A stretch of 64,000 bases of DNA from Hoylesella buccalis ATCC 35310 (GTDB taxonomy: Bacteria; Bacteroidota; Bacteroidia; Bacteroidales; Bacteroidaceae): positions 186,001-250,000 of the forward strand of contig NZ_CP102287.1 of assembly GCF_025151385.1 (NCBI RefSeq). Direction: 5' to 3'. A program made the translations under genes and the position numbers. Of this stretch, positions 17,501 to 26,249 are shown in pieces. Below the pieces are notes generated by a model. The model worked only from the letters and a program-made list of their open reading frames with translations, did not search any database and had not been told where the DNA came from. Every line of letters starts with the position of its first letter. The stretch's first letter is position 1.

Positions 17501-17939
17501 TACAGACGGCAGGATAGATTTTCTCGGTACCGTCTACGGTCATGCGGGTTTCCCCACAGTACAACTGAAAATTACTGCTGCCCGTGTAATTGGTGCCTTT
17601 CTTTGGGATGTAAAGTCCTGTCGTAGGGGTAATGTCGAGCATTAAAATGCGACATAACTCAAAACCTGCTCCATCAAAACGAACATTGTCGTAAACAAAA
17701 CCCTCACCGTACTCCTTGGGCTTTGCTTGCTGTGTAACACTCGGGAGGTTGTTCATGTAATAACGCTCACCACGATACTCACAATAGTCGCCAATACTAA
17801 ATGTAATAGGTACAGGACTCTTAATGGTCGTGGAGATATACTGACCACCAACGGATTGCACCTTGTCGTAAAAAGTCCACTTTTCAGCTCGGCAAAGTGG
17901 TTTGGTGTTATGATAGATAATGAGTGGCTCTGTTCGCAT
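11595..17939 (-). CDS. Large tail-tip / host-specificity protein
   Basis: A 2114-aa protein directly downstream of the distal tail protein and tape measure. The N-terminal approximately 800 residues are beta-rich and resemble phage tail-associated (Tal/baseplate hub) proteins; about residues 880-930 carry RIDALYDGMN and trimer-type segments; further on are repeated beta domains (VRVTKGENELPI, GRDGHSLVTKV), a coiled segment (KTAEKENLQRQLDATSTNDT), a jelly-roll carbohydrate-binding-like region (KPNTEYTFSFWIRTE) and a C-terminal receptor-like end. It probably contacts the host surface. In the middle, QPPPTPPKEGGSQGRG is an in-frame copy of the GC-rich palindromic repeat. Confidence 0.8.
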   Translation of the reverse strand: MRTEPLIIYHNTKPLCRAEKWTFYDKVQSVGGQYISTTIKSPVPITFSIGDYCEYRGERYYMNNLPSVTQQAKPKEYGEGFVYDNVRFDGAGFELCRILMLDITPTTGLYIPKKGTNYTGSSNFQLYCGETRMTVDGTEKIYPAVCTLAGKIQANLDRAYPTSGWKILVDTTTTHEVKGNTELRTHTDDKILSFNNTTVANALAEVNNTFKLNFHIKGRTIYIGYTLGAVTGNFMGNSGVVGDNDYYYLGYGRGYADKEHPGRGLYEIKKSADTNQQIITRLRAMGSTKNMPFRYYNKRYDLSQDLYPANLQLPDTFKPPLEKHAGHERRKTINKSVYEVLGETNDAYLEKYNDIKRCKEGLREGVAIWDGSNGLPEIYPTIERMTYGELRGNNCADMLGKTESGSGAQVNGHSSFYYYDNNERVDEILAVGKLTGTTLSDDANFGNGLLQPDTLEESSNIDCPCNVKSSFSVSYLQNKIDRGYDLFPPIRMQAAGKYILSPEAPSLRAEVSINTGRHESGGKHASGLCYYEIILSSVSLKDNQRTTIGKYVSEKKAVSSGQPCLIELPKLPDLFDDKKEEGTKYDAQIKAIQLNGVSDVYASIVFHVEDIKRDVQDNVYLTVYAGKPSFGKEASVMKDSPSVYVWSPSTEDKKDINKPFHVIIKDIGISQFVSQFSGGEQPMLSMKDGNCLGRNFLIGKDVKRVTYTKNGNTYNGWQLELTRAADDSIHRYYPNQTDRLQAGDHYVLLGIPMPDAYVQAAEMRLLVAASQYLRDNSRTKYNYEPKVDELFLARNYDRCESMNAKEQSIYWNLYAGLRLPFFGSPNTDNADEELPLVNIPIESLTIKEGDGIIPKVELHLREGSSQSSIQQISARIDALYDGMNRGNGGMTLSDTNTAIFRTGVKYFLRKDIADTAEQVIIFLKGIIAKAISYFNGIENNGNFRNKGDITNTGCIMTNNLTVTGKATFFELEIQKAKAAGGMSVNSAGTFHIDAVEVTPDGFVCYQRAEKDGVKLLQTCEPKDQMMCSNGMNSLLLQPPPTPPKEGGSQGRGDQTKDGKPHAIGNHYYWRLATEAPKEVVMHTIDGKEEKCLKLVLSKTDRHKLKNESPQDIGDIPKVGDDLVQVGNRDNKERQSVMMSCAYNSFDPDLKPSYWAHYMGVNDYDISKHRYTWFAANGSQVTGNFKVQSDNGGLESIEDYMKGLASENSSVLYKLVMSSSQFNVKADGSLSPQFISIYAYKVQGENLTQLSPSEKVSVRVTKGENELPIKENSVVVRSDKWNLWAKKEDMTDVFNVDLIINDNVVDKQKLVDMQKIHVVREGQDGRDGHSLVTKVFMEGSYRNGFTKGVKSYVKVYYDGQEVTDFKASYRYKGGGFSDWSATEIKSSDAWGDAQRDGSTLYVEYAVEYKGLKALATGRLDNIQDGKKGSDAVSYNLIPMQEAAVAYKADSGKKLVRLFLAYKIQKTVGEVTRELALGEEGIKLSVAGITKTFVSIGGAYVLDKKDVEYKETNIDTYIVTLKKGSDIVDQRIVPITFKPKVVFDIDTVNGKITSQIEAANGKINSVERDLNQTKATVGELDGKYSQLKMKSDEISLTVNNGTRPNLLWGSDLDLSEMQDKIQLAYKQGTDIKQKTAEKENLQRQLDATSTNDTAKRNDLQKKIDICNDAITAAKNKVSECKAAIEKHLGVGLNVTKVDNTERFEYLKGGGVACADAIKAKVTAVNDDGNYYAGLYWQIGFGAKSNVKVKPNTEYTFSFWIRTEILQGSGYAVVESFNMESLSGGRKDRTMPWTDVKATNEWERKSYTFTTGATGYIMVGVGLSGSPNFSGLIYLCRPKLEEGNTATPWCAYDGTVDALKRTGIDILTGEIVLDADKTTVKGDLTAKSLQTEGDPAKGGGTVVAKDGVITFYGVNKSVPGIEIGLNEAGEPVLKMYKNGKFMYDLGPDTIFEQVIERENGFTPCDMHRICNTVGNDMEKSFGVNFPNNYRTMVAYVFSEGYKRVGNQTRYKVSETKEISTYNGVHFVEQRSVSGITADQLESMSRIADGWYLNGGGPRVSDSSAPAYDGSNPQGYTCRRFGVRYYSNGKATSKLGSFTVCGNSQTGWTVEKIDIPFL
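14792..14838. repeat. GC-rich palindromic repeat inside the tail-tip gene
   Basis: CCCCTCCTTTGGAGGGGTTGGGGGAGG-type palindrome inserted in frame; read on the minus strand it encodes PPPTPPKEGG. It interrupts the ORF without breaking it. Confidence 0.8.
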
Positions 17940-17943
17940 CGTC

Positions 17944-18468
17944 TTAATAGCTTAAATCGGTTATCTTACCTTCGATATAGGTAGGGCTTACGTTGGTTAC
18001 TGGGTCGCTGACGTAAAACTTAACACTGAAAGCACAAATAGCATCAGTATCGTTCTCCTCTACATAGTAGTCAGAGGGTGAAATGGATTTTACATACACA
18101 TCCTTACGACCTGTTTGAGTATATTCATCATAAATAAACAATCTACCACCTGTCGCTCCTGCATTCCTGCCATAGAGGTATTCCACAAACGACTGTATGT
18201 CATCATTGATATGGTCTTCGCTACCCTTATATAGCATATTGACTTCCAGCTCATAGCCTTTCATAGGGATATGTTTAGGAATATACACATCTTCTCCATC
18301 AGTGCCATTCCAATCTCGCTTCGGAAGGTCTTTTGTCTCTGGCAAATACTTATATGATATGTCAAAAATAGCTACATGATAGGTAGCAAAGGTGTCCACG
18401 ATGGCTCCCTTTTGATAGGTTGAACCATCGTAAAATGATTGTTGGATGTATAATTTCTTTATTCCCAT
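17944..18468 (-). CDS. Distal tail protein
   Basis: The product (MGIKKLYIQQSFYDGSTYQK...) is 174 aa from ATG 18468. The upstream in-frame TTG at 18492 lies in the promoter -7 box and is rejected. Beta-rich, with conserved-type segments IPMKGYELEVNMLYKGSEDH and GGRLFIYDEYTQTGRKDVYV typical of distal tail/baseplate hub proteins in Bacteroidota siphophages. It heads the fibre/tail-tip operon and is followed within 4 nt by the tail-tip gene. Confidence 0.6.
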   Translation of the reverse strand: MGIKKLYIQQSFYDGSTYQKGAIVDTFATYHVAIFDISYKYLPETKDLPKRDWNGTDGEDVYIPKHIPMKGYELEVNMLYKGSEDHINDDIQSFVEYLYGRNAGATGGRLFIYDEYTQTGRKDVYVKSISPSDYYVEENDTDAICAFSVKFYVSDPVTNVSPTYIEGKITDLSY

Positions 18469-18489
18469 ACCAAGGTCGTTTATTGTGAA

Positions 18490-18512
18490 CAAAAATAGTA
18501 AAGAATATTTAC
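18490..18512 (-). promoter_or_regulatory. Late promoter with GTAAA-N5-TTTAC operator-like palindrome
   Basis: On the minus strand TATTTTTG (18490-18497) is a -7 box directly abutting the palindrome GTAAATATTCTTTAC (18498-18512), with the ATG about 20 nt downstream. The same palindrome recurs at 32.1 kb and 42.5 kb. Confidence 0.6.
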
Positions 18513-18622
18513 AAATAAATAAAATAATACTTAATTCTTACTCTTTATACAATGTTTTTAATAGTTTGAAAACAAATATGTTACTTTTATGTTTACCTTT
18601 ACAAAATAAAAACAAATAAAGT

Positions 18623-19144
18623 ATGAAAAATAATGACATTTCTTTGAGTGTAGAGTTGCGCAACATGGCAAGAAAACTGAACCTTTGTGATAAATGGTTC
18701 GGAGAATGGAAGGATGATACGGATGAGCAAACGTTGATAGACAAATTTTTCAAAGGACTTGATTTTTGCTTGATACATCATTATCCGTCCAACGAATATA
18801 TCTCTGCTCATTTTGAAAGAGATTTGCTAAGGAAAAACGGCATCCTCGTGGATGATAATTACGGTTTTTTAAACCAGTCAAAAGCAATGATTCTTGGAAA
18901 CTCAAAGTCTACCGTCAGAATTAACGGACGCCATCATGCCGTCATCTATGTCAGAGACAACTCAAACGTAAGGGTCATAGCAAGAAACGATGCGTTCGTC
19001 CTTGTACATGTGTTGGATGACGCGACCGTCCAGGCTGAGGGACTCGACTCCTCAAGACTGATGGTCTTCAGAAACAGCAAATCTGCAAACATCATTGTTC
19101 GTGGAAAAGCCACCACAGAAGACGACCTCGACTATCTGAAGTAA
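18623..19144 (+). CDS. Lone plus-strand accessory protein with beta-helix C-terminus
   Basis: The 173-aa product has an N-terminal helical domain (SVELRNMARKLNLCDKWFGE, DKFFKGLDFCLIHHYPSNEY) and a C-terminal parallel-beta part of short repeats (GNSKSTVRINGRHHAVIYVR, DNSNVRVIARNDAFVLVHVL). I recognise this two-part plan from Bacteroidota phage tail regions but know of no function. It is transcribed against the surrounding late operon; TTTG 18565 and TACCTTTA 18594 or TACTTTTA 18582 may be its promoter, although the spacing is non-ideal. Likely a moron gene. Confidence 0.65.
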   Translation: MKNNDISLSVELRNMARKLNLCDKWFGEWKDDTDEQTLIDKFFKGLDFCLIHHYPSNEYISAHFERDLLRKNGILVDDNYGFLNQSKAMILGNSKSTVRINGRHHAVIYVRDNSNVRVIARNDAFVLVHVLDDATVQAEGLDSSRLMVFRNSKSANIIVRGKATTEDDLDYLK

Positions 19145-19150
19145 AAGTTT

Positions 19151-19240
19151 CAGTTCACAAGTTGATAGTTGACGAGTTTACAAGTTGATAGCTTGTCTAT
19201 TCACTCCCCTCCCTTTCGGGGAGGGGTAGGGGGAGAGGCT
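19151..19240. repeat. Composite repeat with GC-rich palindrome
   Basis: agttcacaagttgatagttg words then CCCCTCCCTTTCGGGGAGGGG and taggggg. Nearly identical to 11091-11169; located between the accessory gene and the end of the tape-measure gene. Confidence 0.85.
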
Positions 19241-19253
19241 TCGTTTTTCTATT

Positions 19254-22200
19254 CTATTCTATCCTCACCCTCTCATTTCCAAAGATAACATTGTGCAAAT
19301 CACCTGCCATCTGCTCAACTTTCTGGTACAATGCTCCGTTCTCGCTGATAACCGACCTGATAGCAGCTACATTCTCGTCTATCCTCGTCAGCGCACCTCC
19401 CATGCCTGTTACCTGTTGGATATAGTCTTTCCACATCTCATTAGCAAAGGTGGTTTGTATCAACCTGATATAAGACACGTCTTGGCGCAAGGCGTTCACA
19501 TAACCTGCAAGTAGTCCTGCCGTGTCCTCGCTCATACCTTGTATGCCACTACTTAACGTGCCACTACCGCTATCCTTTGATTTCTTCAAGCTATAACCCA
19601 TGCTTTCAAACATTCGCTCCATGCCAATAAGTCCTTGCTGAGCGGTCGTTATCATATCATTACCCCTTTCCTTCATAAATTGACCAACACCGCCAGCAAG
19701 TACCTTAGCGGTCTTGTCAGGGTCTTTGAAGCTGTTTTTGTCGTGAATGTCTATAAGCCCTGCGTGGTAGTTGCCCGCTTTGTCATTATAACCAAGAAGT
19801 TTAGTCCTCAACTCTTCAAACATAGGTTGAATAATGCCCATCTTGATGATGTTGTTGGCTACACCACGAAGAATATCCTCTGTAGTGTCCTTAAAGGCTT
19901 TGGCAGCATCCTCACCATTCTCAAAGGCATTACACAGAGCATCACTCACTTGGTCTGCCCAACCTTTGATGTCTATGCCCCACAGATTTTTTGCAGCATC
20001 CTCAACGAAGTGAAGCGTCTTGTCGTCCAACTCGGCTATCTTCTTCTTGTACTCCAAAAGGTCTTTTTGAGATTTCTTCTTCTTATCATCCTCTTTGTTG
20101 TACATGTCAACATAGTCTTGACGCTCTCGCTTCAATAACTCAAACTGTTGTTGATAGCCGTTGTCTGCACCAGTGGCTGCGCCATAAAATTCTTTCATGG
20201 CATGACCAGCAGCTCCATCTTTGTTAAAATTAAAGGGTCCAAAGATAAACTCCTTTTTGGCATACTGCTGTGCAAAACTGCGTAACTCGTTACCTCTATC
20301 ATAGCCCAACGTGCGCTCCTGCGCCCTGCTGATGACCTCGGTATAGGCTTCTATGTTTGCAACATCGTCTTTTATCTTACCTATCTGACGCTCTAAATTC
20401 TTGTCATGCAATTGGGCTACACCACCTATCAATCCTAAGGCGGCTCCCGCAGCTTGCCCCCATGGGCCTAAAAACGAGAGAGAACTGGCTCCTTGAAGCA
20501 TTCCGCCAGCAAGCCCTGCGGCATCTTCTGCCACATTAGCAGCTCCTTCCATGCCAAGAGCAGAGAACGTTTTACTAAGTAAATCCATGCCACTTTGAAA
20601 ATCGCGCAGAGCTTTTGTGGCAGTGTCTACGGCATCAGCGAATTTCTTGAACTTAATGGCTTTCTCTTGCTCTTCATTCGCCTCTGCCAATGCGGCTTTT
20701 TGCTTGGCTTGCGCTCGCCCCATCGCAACCTCTGCATTGATGGCGGTGCGCTTGTCCCCATTCGCAATGGCTTTGTCTCTGATGCCTTTATATTGCTCGT
20801 ACTCATTCGTCGCATTAGTAAAACGCTCCATGGCTTCATTGGCTTTGCGAGTATGACGTTGCTCTGGGGTCTCATTAAAGAAACGAATAATGTCGCTCAC
20901 CTTACTCTTGTCGGTCTTGTCTAACGCATCATTGATCTCTTTTATCTTCTTGGTGTATTCATCAGCGGAAATGCTACCTCTGTTAAATTGTTCCATTAAA
21001 AGCTGTATGGCTCGGTTGCCCTCAGCATGGGCAAACTGACTACTGTTGGTGAGTGTTGAACCAATGAGCTGTTTGTAAGGCGCACTCGCTTCGTATATGG
21101 CTCTGTCTCGTTTGTCAGCAGCTATCTGCACTCCTCGCTGAAACTGCTCCTCTGACAGCGCCCCCGCATTCTTGGCATTCTCCATCTTTCGTAGGAGGTC
21201 TTCATACTCGGAATTGGCTTTTTGTATGCGGTTGAGGTAGTTGTCTATACCACCTACAATGGATGCGTATGCTTCTTTACCCTCGTCTTCTATCTGCCGT
21301 TGAAGGTCTCGCCATTTCTTTAACTCCTCTACAATGCCTTTGATGCGCTCATCATTGGATTTGCCTCCCAACGAAGCCTTGACACTCTCTTCTATCTGCT
21401 TGTCGCTGGCATCTTTGTCAAAAACAAACCCTTTTTTTACACCCATATCTTGTAAGTCTTTGCTTATCTTCTCTTTGATAGCATCGGCAACGGATTGGTA
21501 TTTCTCTGTATTAAAGCCCGACAGCGACATGGATAGTTGCATGTCACCTGTTGCCTTAAGAACTTTTTGGTACAGCTCCCATTTTTTCGTCAAACGGTCT
21601 AACCAAAGATTGGTCTTGCTCGCCCACAACTCGGTAGCTCGGTCGAACATCTTTGCGTCTATGCTGTTCAGCACTTCTTGAGCTTGCCTATACACCCGCA
21701 ACGATTCTTCTCCATGGTTGTAACGCTTGCTGCCTTTTTGCTTCTTATACCTCTCAACGGCTTGTTGCTTGATGCTCTCTACATACTTGCGGATGTCGCC
21801 AACATCTTCTGTATTGAAATCAAAAGGAAGTGTTTTGTCTTTCTTCCACGATTCAAAAATATCACCAAATTGCTTATTAACTCTTTCAATGGCGGCTCCT
21901 CTGCCAACACGCTTCTCCCAGTCTTCATACACGTTGTTGGCTTCTTTCATCACACGGATGCGCTCATCCCAGCGGTTTACAAATGGGTCTTTATAACTAC
22001 CACCACTATGACTGCTACGACTTCCTCTTCCACCTTTATTCTTGCCGTCGTCATCGGTCAATGACTGATGGTCGGCTTGTAAAGCATGAGCAACTTTATA
22101 GGCGGTAAGCGCATTATCTCGGGTGGTTCTTAAAAATTCGATATTGCGCATTGACTCTTTTCTTGCTTCTCCACTTGAAGCATTGTGGGTCTTCCAAGCA

Positions 22201-25200
22201 TCTGATATGGCTCTGTTCATAGCACCTACTAAGCGAGCTATCTGCTTGACAGCATCACTTGAATTAAGGTCTACACCAACATCTATCTTAAATTGGGTCT
22301 TCAATTTACTTTTGACAGATAGTATGCGTTGCATATTGTCTGCTATCTCTTTTCGCTTGTTTTTGATATAACCGATGTAATCATTAGAATCCTCGGCAGT
22401 TACTGCTAAACCAAATTTCTGGTAGAAATTAACCCAACCAATATTGCTAACTATGTTTTTCGCTGCATGTTCTGTCTTTTCAGTGATACCACTCAAAAAG
22501 GAGGATAGGGCGGTCTTACCTTGGCTCTTCCACCACTCATTAAATTTTGGGTCTTTCAACTTGAGGGCTTCTAATGCTTTCTTGGCGGTTCCTTTTGCTA
22601 CTTTGATAACCTCATCTTCCGACATATCTTGACGAAGATTACCGTCTAACCCTGAAAGTGCCATCTTACCTATCTCGTTTTGATAGGAACGCTCTAACAC
22701 CATGTTGGCAAGTGAACTCTTACCCATAGAAGCCAAATTATCATAGATACTTCGGTTGAGTTCGGCTGCCAACTCTGCCTGCGTCTCAGGACTTCCAACT
22801 TTAGCGTCAGAGAGCATTTTGTCAAAGGCGTCTGTAACATAGGCACTGCCAGCACTGATGTTGTCGCCAAATTTATTGACAAGGATGGTCGCCATACTTT
22901 CAGCCACAGGAGCAATGTCTGCCTTGGCTTCATCTAACGTATGCTTCAATTTTAATGCTTGTTTCGCACCTTTTCTCAAAACGTTATCTTCATCATAGCT
23001 TTTGTTGACAGCCAATTTCGCATTTCCCTCAGCACTCATATTGATAAGGTATTTGGCTATGGCTTCATTTCTTGCCATACCCAAATCTCTCATGTATTTT
23101 TCAATGGCTGCTCTGTCTTCTTGCGAAAAACTATTCCATTGGTCATCAGACACACGAATGCTATTCACCAAGTCAGCGCGGTCTTTCGCATAGTCACCCA
23201 TATTGGTTATCACGCCCTCACCACGTCCATATTGCCAAACATACCACGCAGATTCAGGAGCGGTAGATGAGACTGCTGCTCCCAACTCATCACTGGTCTG
23301 TTGCTCTATCTGCTTAGCAAACTTGATGTCTTCCATCTTTTGGAACAAGCCCTCTACTTGTTCAGCTTGGTTGCCTGCTTTCATCACATCAAAATAGTCG
23401 CCCTCATACATTGGAGAGGCGGTCTGTAGTCTGTTCTTCAATTCTTCAAAAACGGTGTCTATACCTTCGGCTTCCAACTCTGCTTTGTTGATGGCGACGG
23501 TTTCATGAATAGCAGTCCTACCATCTCCTCTCACAGAGGTCTTACCTACGGTCTTAATCATGCCGCTTTGCTTGTAAGGGTCAAGAAACTCACTCATACC
23601 CTTGACATCGGTTTCTGCGGCTTCGGATAGACCCTTCTTGAAGTTCTCGGCTTCTTCCACGCCTTGTCCAATCTTGTTGACAATCCATGTAACGGCTCCA
23701 ACGGCAGCGAATATCCATGTCATAGGGTTGGTGAGCATGGCAAGTGCCATAGCCTTGAAACTTTGTGCTACACCAATAATACCTAAACGCAAAGAGAGTA
23801 GACCACGACGCCATGCACTCATACTCGCTATCTGTGTGGCACGGGCTTGGTTAATACCCGATTCTGTCAAAAGGAGTATCCGTTGCTCTTTGGTCAACGC
23901 ACTGGTAAGGGCAATGCGCTGCTTGGTCAGTGAGTTGAGTTTGGTGTCTGTGGCGATGCTCCTGACAATGTTGTCATTCTTATCTAACGCTAAGGAGGAT
24001 TTATGACTAAAAAAATTCCTACTGCTACCCATGGCTCCCCACATGCTGATGTTACCGTTCAGATAGGATGTCGTTCCTGATAGGCGGTTGCGCAACACGG
24101 AGGCGGAAACGAGTTCTTTGCTGGCGGATAGGGCTTGTCTGCCTGCAAATAGAGAAGCGAGCTTAATGGCTCCGTAACCAAAAGCAACACCTTTTAACAC
24201 ACCCAGGTATCGCTGCCAATGCTCTGTCAATTCGTTAATCATGCCGACACTGCCCATCAAGAAGCCTTTGTTCGCCCCTCCTAACTCGCTCATCATGATA
24301 CGGTAGTTGTTGCGAAGGTTTCTTAACTTACCACCAAGTGTCTCAAACTGACGGATCTGCATGTTGTAGAACTTACCACCAGGCTTGTCCAAGTCCAATA
24401 TTACTTCTTGCACATCCTCAAAGGGAATACTGCGGGCGCGCATGCGTTGGAAAATGTCTTTCCTGTTGACAAACTCATACTGTTTGCCTTCACGTTTACG
24501 CTCGTTGGCACGCCTGTTGTACATAGCTGACAAAGCTCCAACTAAGTCAATACCTGCCGTCTCAAACTGCCTGTTCTGTATACCAGAAAGGTAGCCGTAT
24601 GACTTGGTATGACCAAACGCCAAAATCAATCGGGATACATCTACATCCAAACCTGCGCCAATGTCTGACAGGGATTTCAACGTGCTGAATATGTCTTTGG
24701 CTTCAATACCAAATGCGGCTAACTGCCTATGGCTCTTCAACAGGTCTTCAAAGGTGTAGGGCGACATCTGCGATAGGTCGCGTATCTCACTGTACATCTT
24801 CTGAGCAGCACTGGCATTGTCTAAAATGACCTCAAGGGACTTACGCTGCAATTCCAACTCTCCCGTGATATTAGCCATGTCGGTAACGAACTGTTGCGCT
24901 CCCCATACACTCAAATATTGCAGAGCCATGCTTTTCAGGTCAGACACTACTTGCGATTGACCGTGCATGGCACCAGAGCTGTTACGGATAGCATTGGCAA
25001 CACGCTGTTCTTCTTCGGTCAGCCGTGCGTTGGCTCGGGATACAGCATCTTTCGCTTGCTCGTTCTTGGCAGCCTGACTGTTGGCTTCGGTTTGAACGGC
25101 AAGGGTGTTCCTGATAGCCTGAAGATTTGAACGCTCGGCTTGCATCAACTGGGAGGTTAGCAGACCCTCAGCACCGCCAGGATAGGCATTGCTGACCAAC

Positions 25201-26237
25201 AAGCCTGTGTTACCATTGGCGATATTATTGAGCTTTCCACGCAATAGGTTGAGCTTATAAATAGCATTGTCTATCTCGTTGGTATCAAAACCAAATGATT
25301 TAGCAAGGAAGCGTTGATGCTGTAACTTTTCTAACAAAGGGGAAAGCCGCTCCAACTCCGTGCGTGCTTGATAAATACTCTTGACGGCTGTCTCAAAACT
25401 TGATTTTACGTTGAGATTGGCATCTCCCATCTTGAGCGTCCCTACAGCGGATTTCACCTCATTGAGCATCGTTCCCATCCCTGCGGCTAAGTTCAACAGC
25501 CCCTTGTCCTGACCCATGACACCGTTCATGCTCCTGAAGGCTTCGGTCAACTGACCGATGGAGGCGGAAAGCCTGTCCACTTTTTCGCTCACAGCCCCAA
25601 AATCTATACCACCACTGTTGCTTAACAATTTCTTGGTGGTGAGGACAGCTTCGTTGATGTCTTGAATGGATTTGAGCAACACTATCTTGATTTGCTCGGC
25701 TTGCGACTGTACGTCTTGCGTAATGCCACCACCTCGCAAGCCGCCTAAACTGCTCATCTTTTCATCCAACGCCTTTAGACCTGCGGTCGAGCCACTGCCA
25801 CTCAACTTGCTTTGGAAACTTTCGTAGGCTTTGCTTAACTGATTAAAATAGGTGGTAAAACTGTTGGGATTGACACGACCTGCTTCCTTAAAAAGATTGG
25901 ATAGACTTTCTTCCATCTTCTTGATTTCTTGCGGAAGCGCAGAGCTACCAACAAAACTTTGCAACTGGCGCATCTGTTCCATGACATTCTTAAACATAGG
26001 AACGTCGTTCACATCCTTTTTCAAGGATTCTTTGGCACTGGCTACCTGTTTCAAAAGCGCATCTAAGTTAGGAAGCGGCTGTTTGCCTCCTATATTTCCT
26101 AAAGACTGATTGATGTTGCCAATAGACTTAATGAATTGATCTTCCAATTGTTTCAGACGATTAGAGATAGCGTCTAAACCATTAGTGGCTTTGTCCTCTA
26201 TGGCTACGGTGAATTTCAAGATGTTGTTGGATGCCAT
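19254..26237 (-). CDS. Tail tape measure protein
   Basis: A 2327-aa protein, by far the longest virion gene besides the tail tip, lying between the tail chaperones and the distal tail gene as in lambda-type phages. N-terminus LKFTVAIEDKATNGLDAISN and long helical stretches are typical; around residues 820-860 there is a hydrophobic region (MALAMLTNPMTWIFAAVGAV) used by tape measures during DNA delivery, and a second Ala/Gly-rich hydrophobic region near residue 1900 (GPWGQAAGAALGLIGGV). It sets tail length; at roughly 1.5 angstrom per residue about 350 nm would be expected, so this phage should have a very long tail. Confidence 0.9.
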   Translation of the reverse strand: MASNNILKFTVAIEDKATNGLDAISNRLKQLEDQFIKSIGNINQSLGNIGGKQPLPNLDALLKQVASAKESLKKDVNDVPMFKNVMEQMRQLQSFVGSSALPQEIKKMEESLSNLFKEAGRVNPNSFTTYFNQLSKAYESFQSKLSGSGSTAGLKALDEKMSSLGGLRGGGITQDVQSQAEQIKIVLLKSIQDINEAVLTTKKLLSNSGGIDFGAVSEKVDRLSASIGQLTEAFRSMNGVMGQDKGLLNLAAGMGTMLNEVKSAVGTLKMGDANLNVKSSFETAVKSIYQARTELERLSPLLEKLQHQRFLAKSFGFDTNEIDNAIYKLNLLRGKLNNIANGNTGLLVSNAYPGGAEGLLTSQLMQAERSNLQAIRNTLAVQTEANSQAAKNEQAKDAVSRANARLTEEEQRVANAIRNSSGAMHGQSQVVSDLKSMALQYLSVWGAQQFVTDMANITGELELQRKSLEVILDNASAAQKMYSEIRDLSQMSPYTFEDLLKSHRQLAAFGIEAKDIFSTLKSLSDIGAGLDVDVSRLILAFGHTKSYGYLSGIQNRQFETAGIDLVGALSAMYNRRANERKREGKQYEFVNRKDIFQRMRARSIPFEDVQEVILDLDKPGGKFYNMQIRQFETLGGKLRNLRNNYRIMMSELGGANKGFLMGSVGMINELTEHWQRYLGVLKGVAFGYGAIKLASLFAGRQALSASKELVSASVLRNRLSGTTSYLNGNISMWGAMGSSRNFFSHKSSLALDKNDNIVRSIATDTKLNSLTKQRIALTSALTKEQRILLLTESGINQARATQIASMSAWRRGLLSLRLGIIGVAQSFKAMALAMLTNPMTWIFAAVGAVTWIVNKIGQGVEEAENFKKGLSEAAETDVKGMSEFLDPYKQSGMIKTVGKTSVRGDGRTAIHETVAINKAELEAEGIDTVFEELKNRLQTASPMYEGDYFDVMKAGNQAEQVEGLFQKMEDIKFAKQIEQQTSDELGAAVSSTAPESAWYVWQYGRGEGVITNMGDYAKDRADLVNSIRVSDDQWNSFSQEDRAAIEKYMRDLGMARNEAIAKYLINMSAEGNAKLAVNKSYDEDNVLRKGAKQALKLKHTLDEAKADIAPVAESMATILVNKFGDNISAGSAYVTDAFDKMLSDAKVGSPETQAELAAELNRSIYDNLASMGKSSLANMVLERSYQNEIGKMALSGLDGNLRQDMSEDEVIKVAKGTAKKALEALKLKDPKFNEWWKSQGKTALSSFLSGITEKTEHAAKNIVSNIGWVNFYQKFGLAVTAEDSNDYIGYIKNKRKEIADNMQRILSVKSKLKTQFKIDVGVDLNSSDAVKQIARLVGAMNRAISDAWKTHNASSGEARKESMRNIEFLRTTRDNALTAYKVAHALQADHQSLTDDDGKNKGGRGSRSSHSGGSYKDPFVNRWDERIRVMKEANNVYEDWEKRVGRGAAIERVNKQFGDIFESWKKDKTLPFDFNTEDVGDIRKYVESIKQQAVERYKKQKGSKRYNHGEESLRVYRQAQEVLNSIDAKMFDRATELWASKTNLWLDRLTKKWELYQKVLKATGDMQLSMSLSGFNTEKYQSVADAIKEKISKDLQDMGVKKGFVFDKDASDKQIEESVKASLGGKSNDERIKGIVEELKKWRDLQRQIEDEGKEAYASIVGGIDNYLNRIQKANSEYEDLLRKMENAKNAGALSEEQFQRGVQIAADKRDRAIYEASAPYKQLIGSTLTNSSQFAHAEGNRAIQLLMEQFNRGSISADEYTKKIKEINDALDKTDKSKVSDIIRFFNETPEQRHTRKANEAMERFTNATNEYEQYKGIRDKAIANGDKRTAINAEVAMGRAQAKQKAALAEANEEQEKAIKFKKFADAVDTATKALRDFQSGMDLLSKTFSALGMEGAANVAEDAAGLAGGMLQGASSLSFLGPWGQAAGAALGLIGGVAQLHDKNLERQIGKIKDDVANIEAYTEVISRAQERTLGYDRGNELRSFAQQYAKKEFIFGPFNFNKDGAAGHAMKEFYGAATGADNGYQQQFELLKRERQDYVDMYNKEDDKKKKSQKDLLEYKKKIAELDDKTLHFVEDAAKNLWGIDIKGWADQVSDALCNAFENGEDAAKAFKDTTEDILRGVANNIIKMGIIQPMFEELRTKLLGYNDKAGNYHAGLIDIHDKNSFKDPDKTAKVLAGGVGQFMKERGNDMITTAQQGLIGMERMFESMGYSLKKSKDSGSGTLSSGIQGMSEDTAGLLAGYVNALRQDVSYIRLIQTTFANEMWKDYIQQVTGMGGALTRIDENVAAIRSVISENGALYQKVEQMAGDLHNVIFGNERVRIE

Positions 26238-26249
26238 GGCTGCTTGGTT

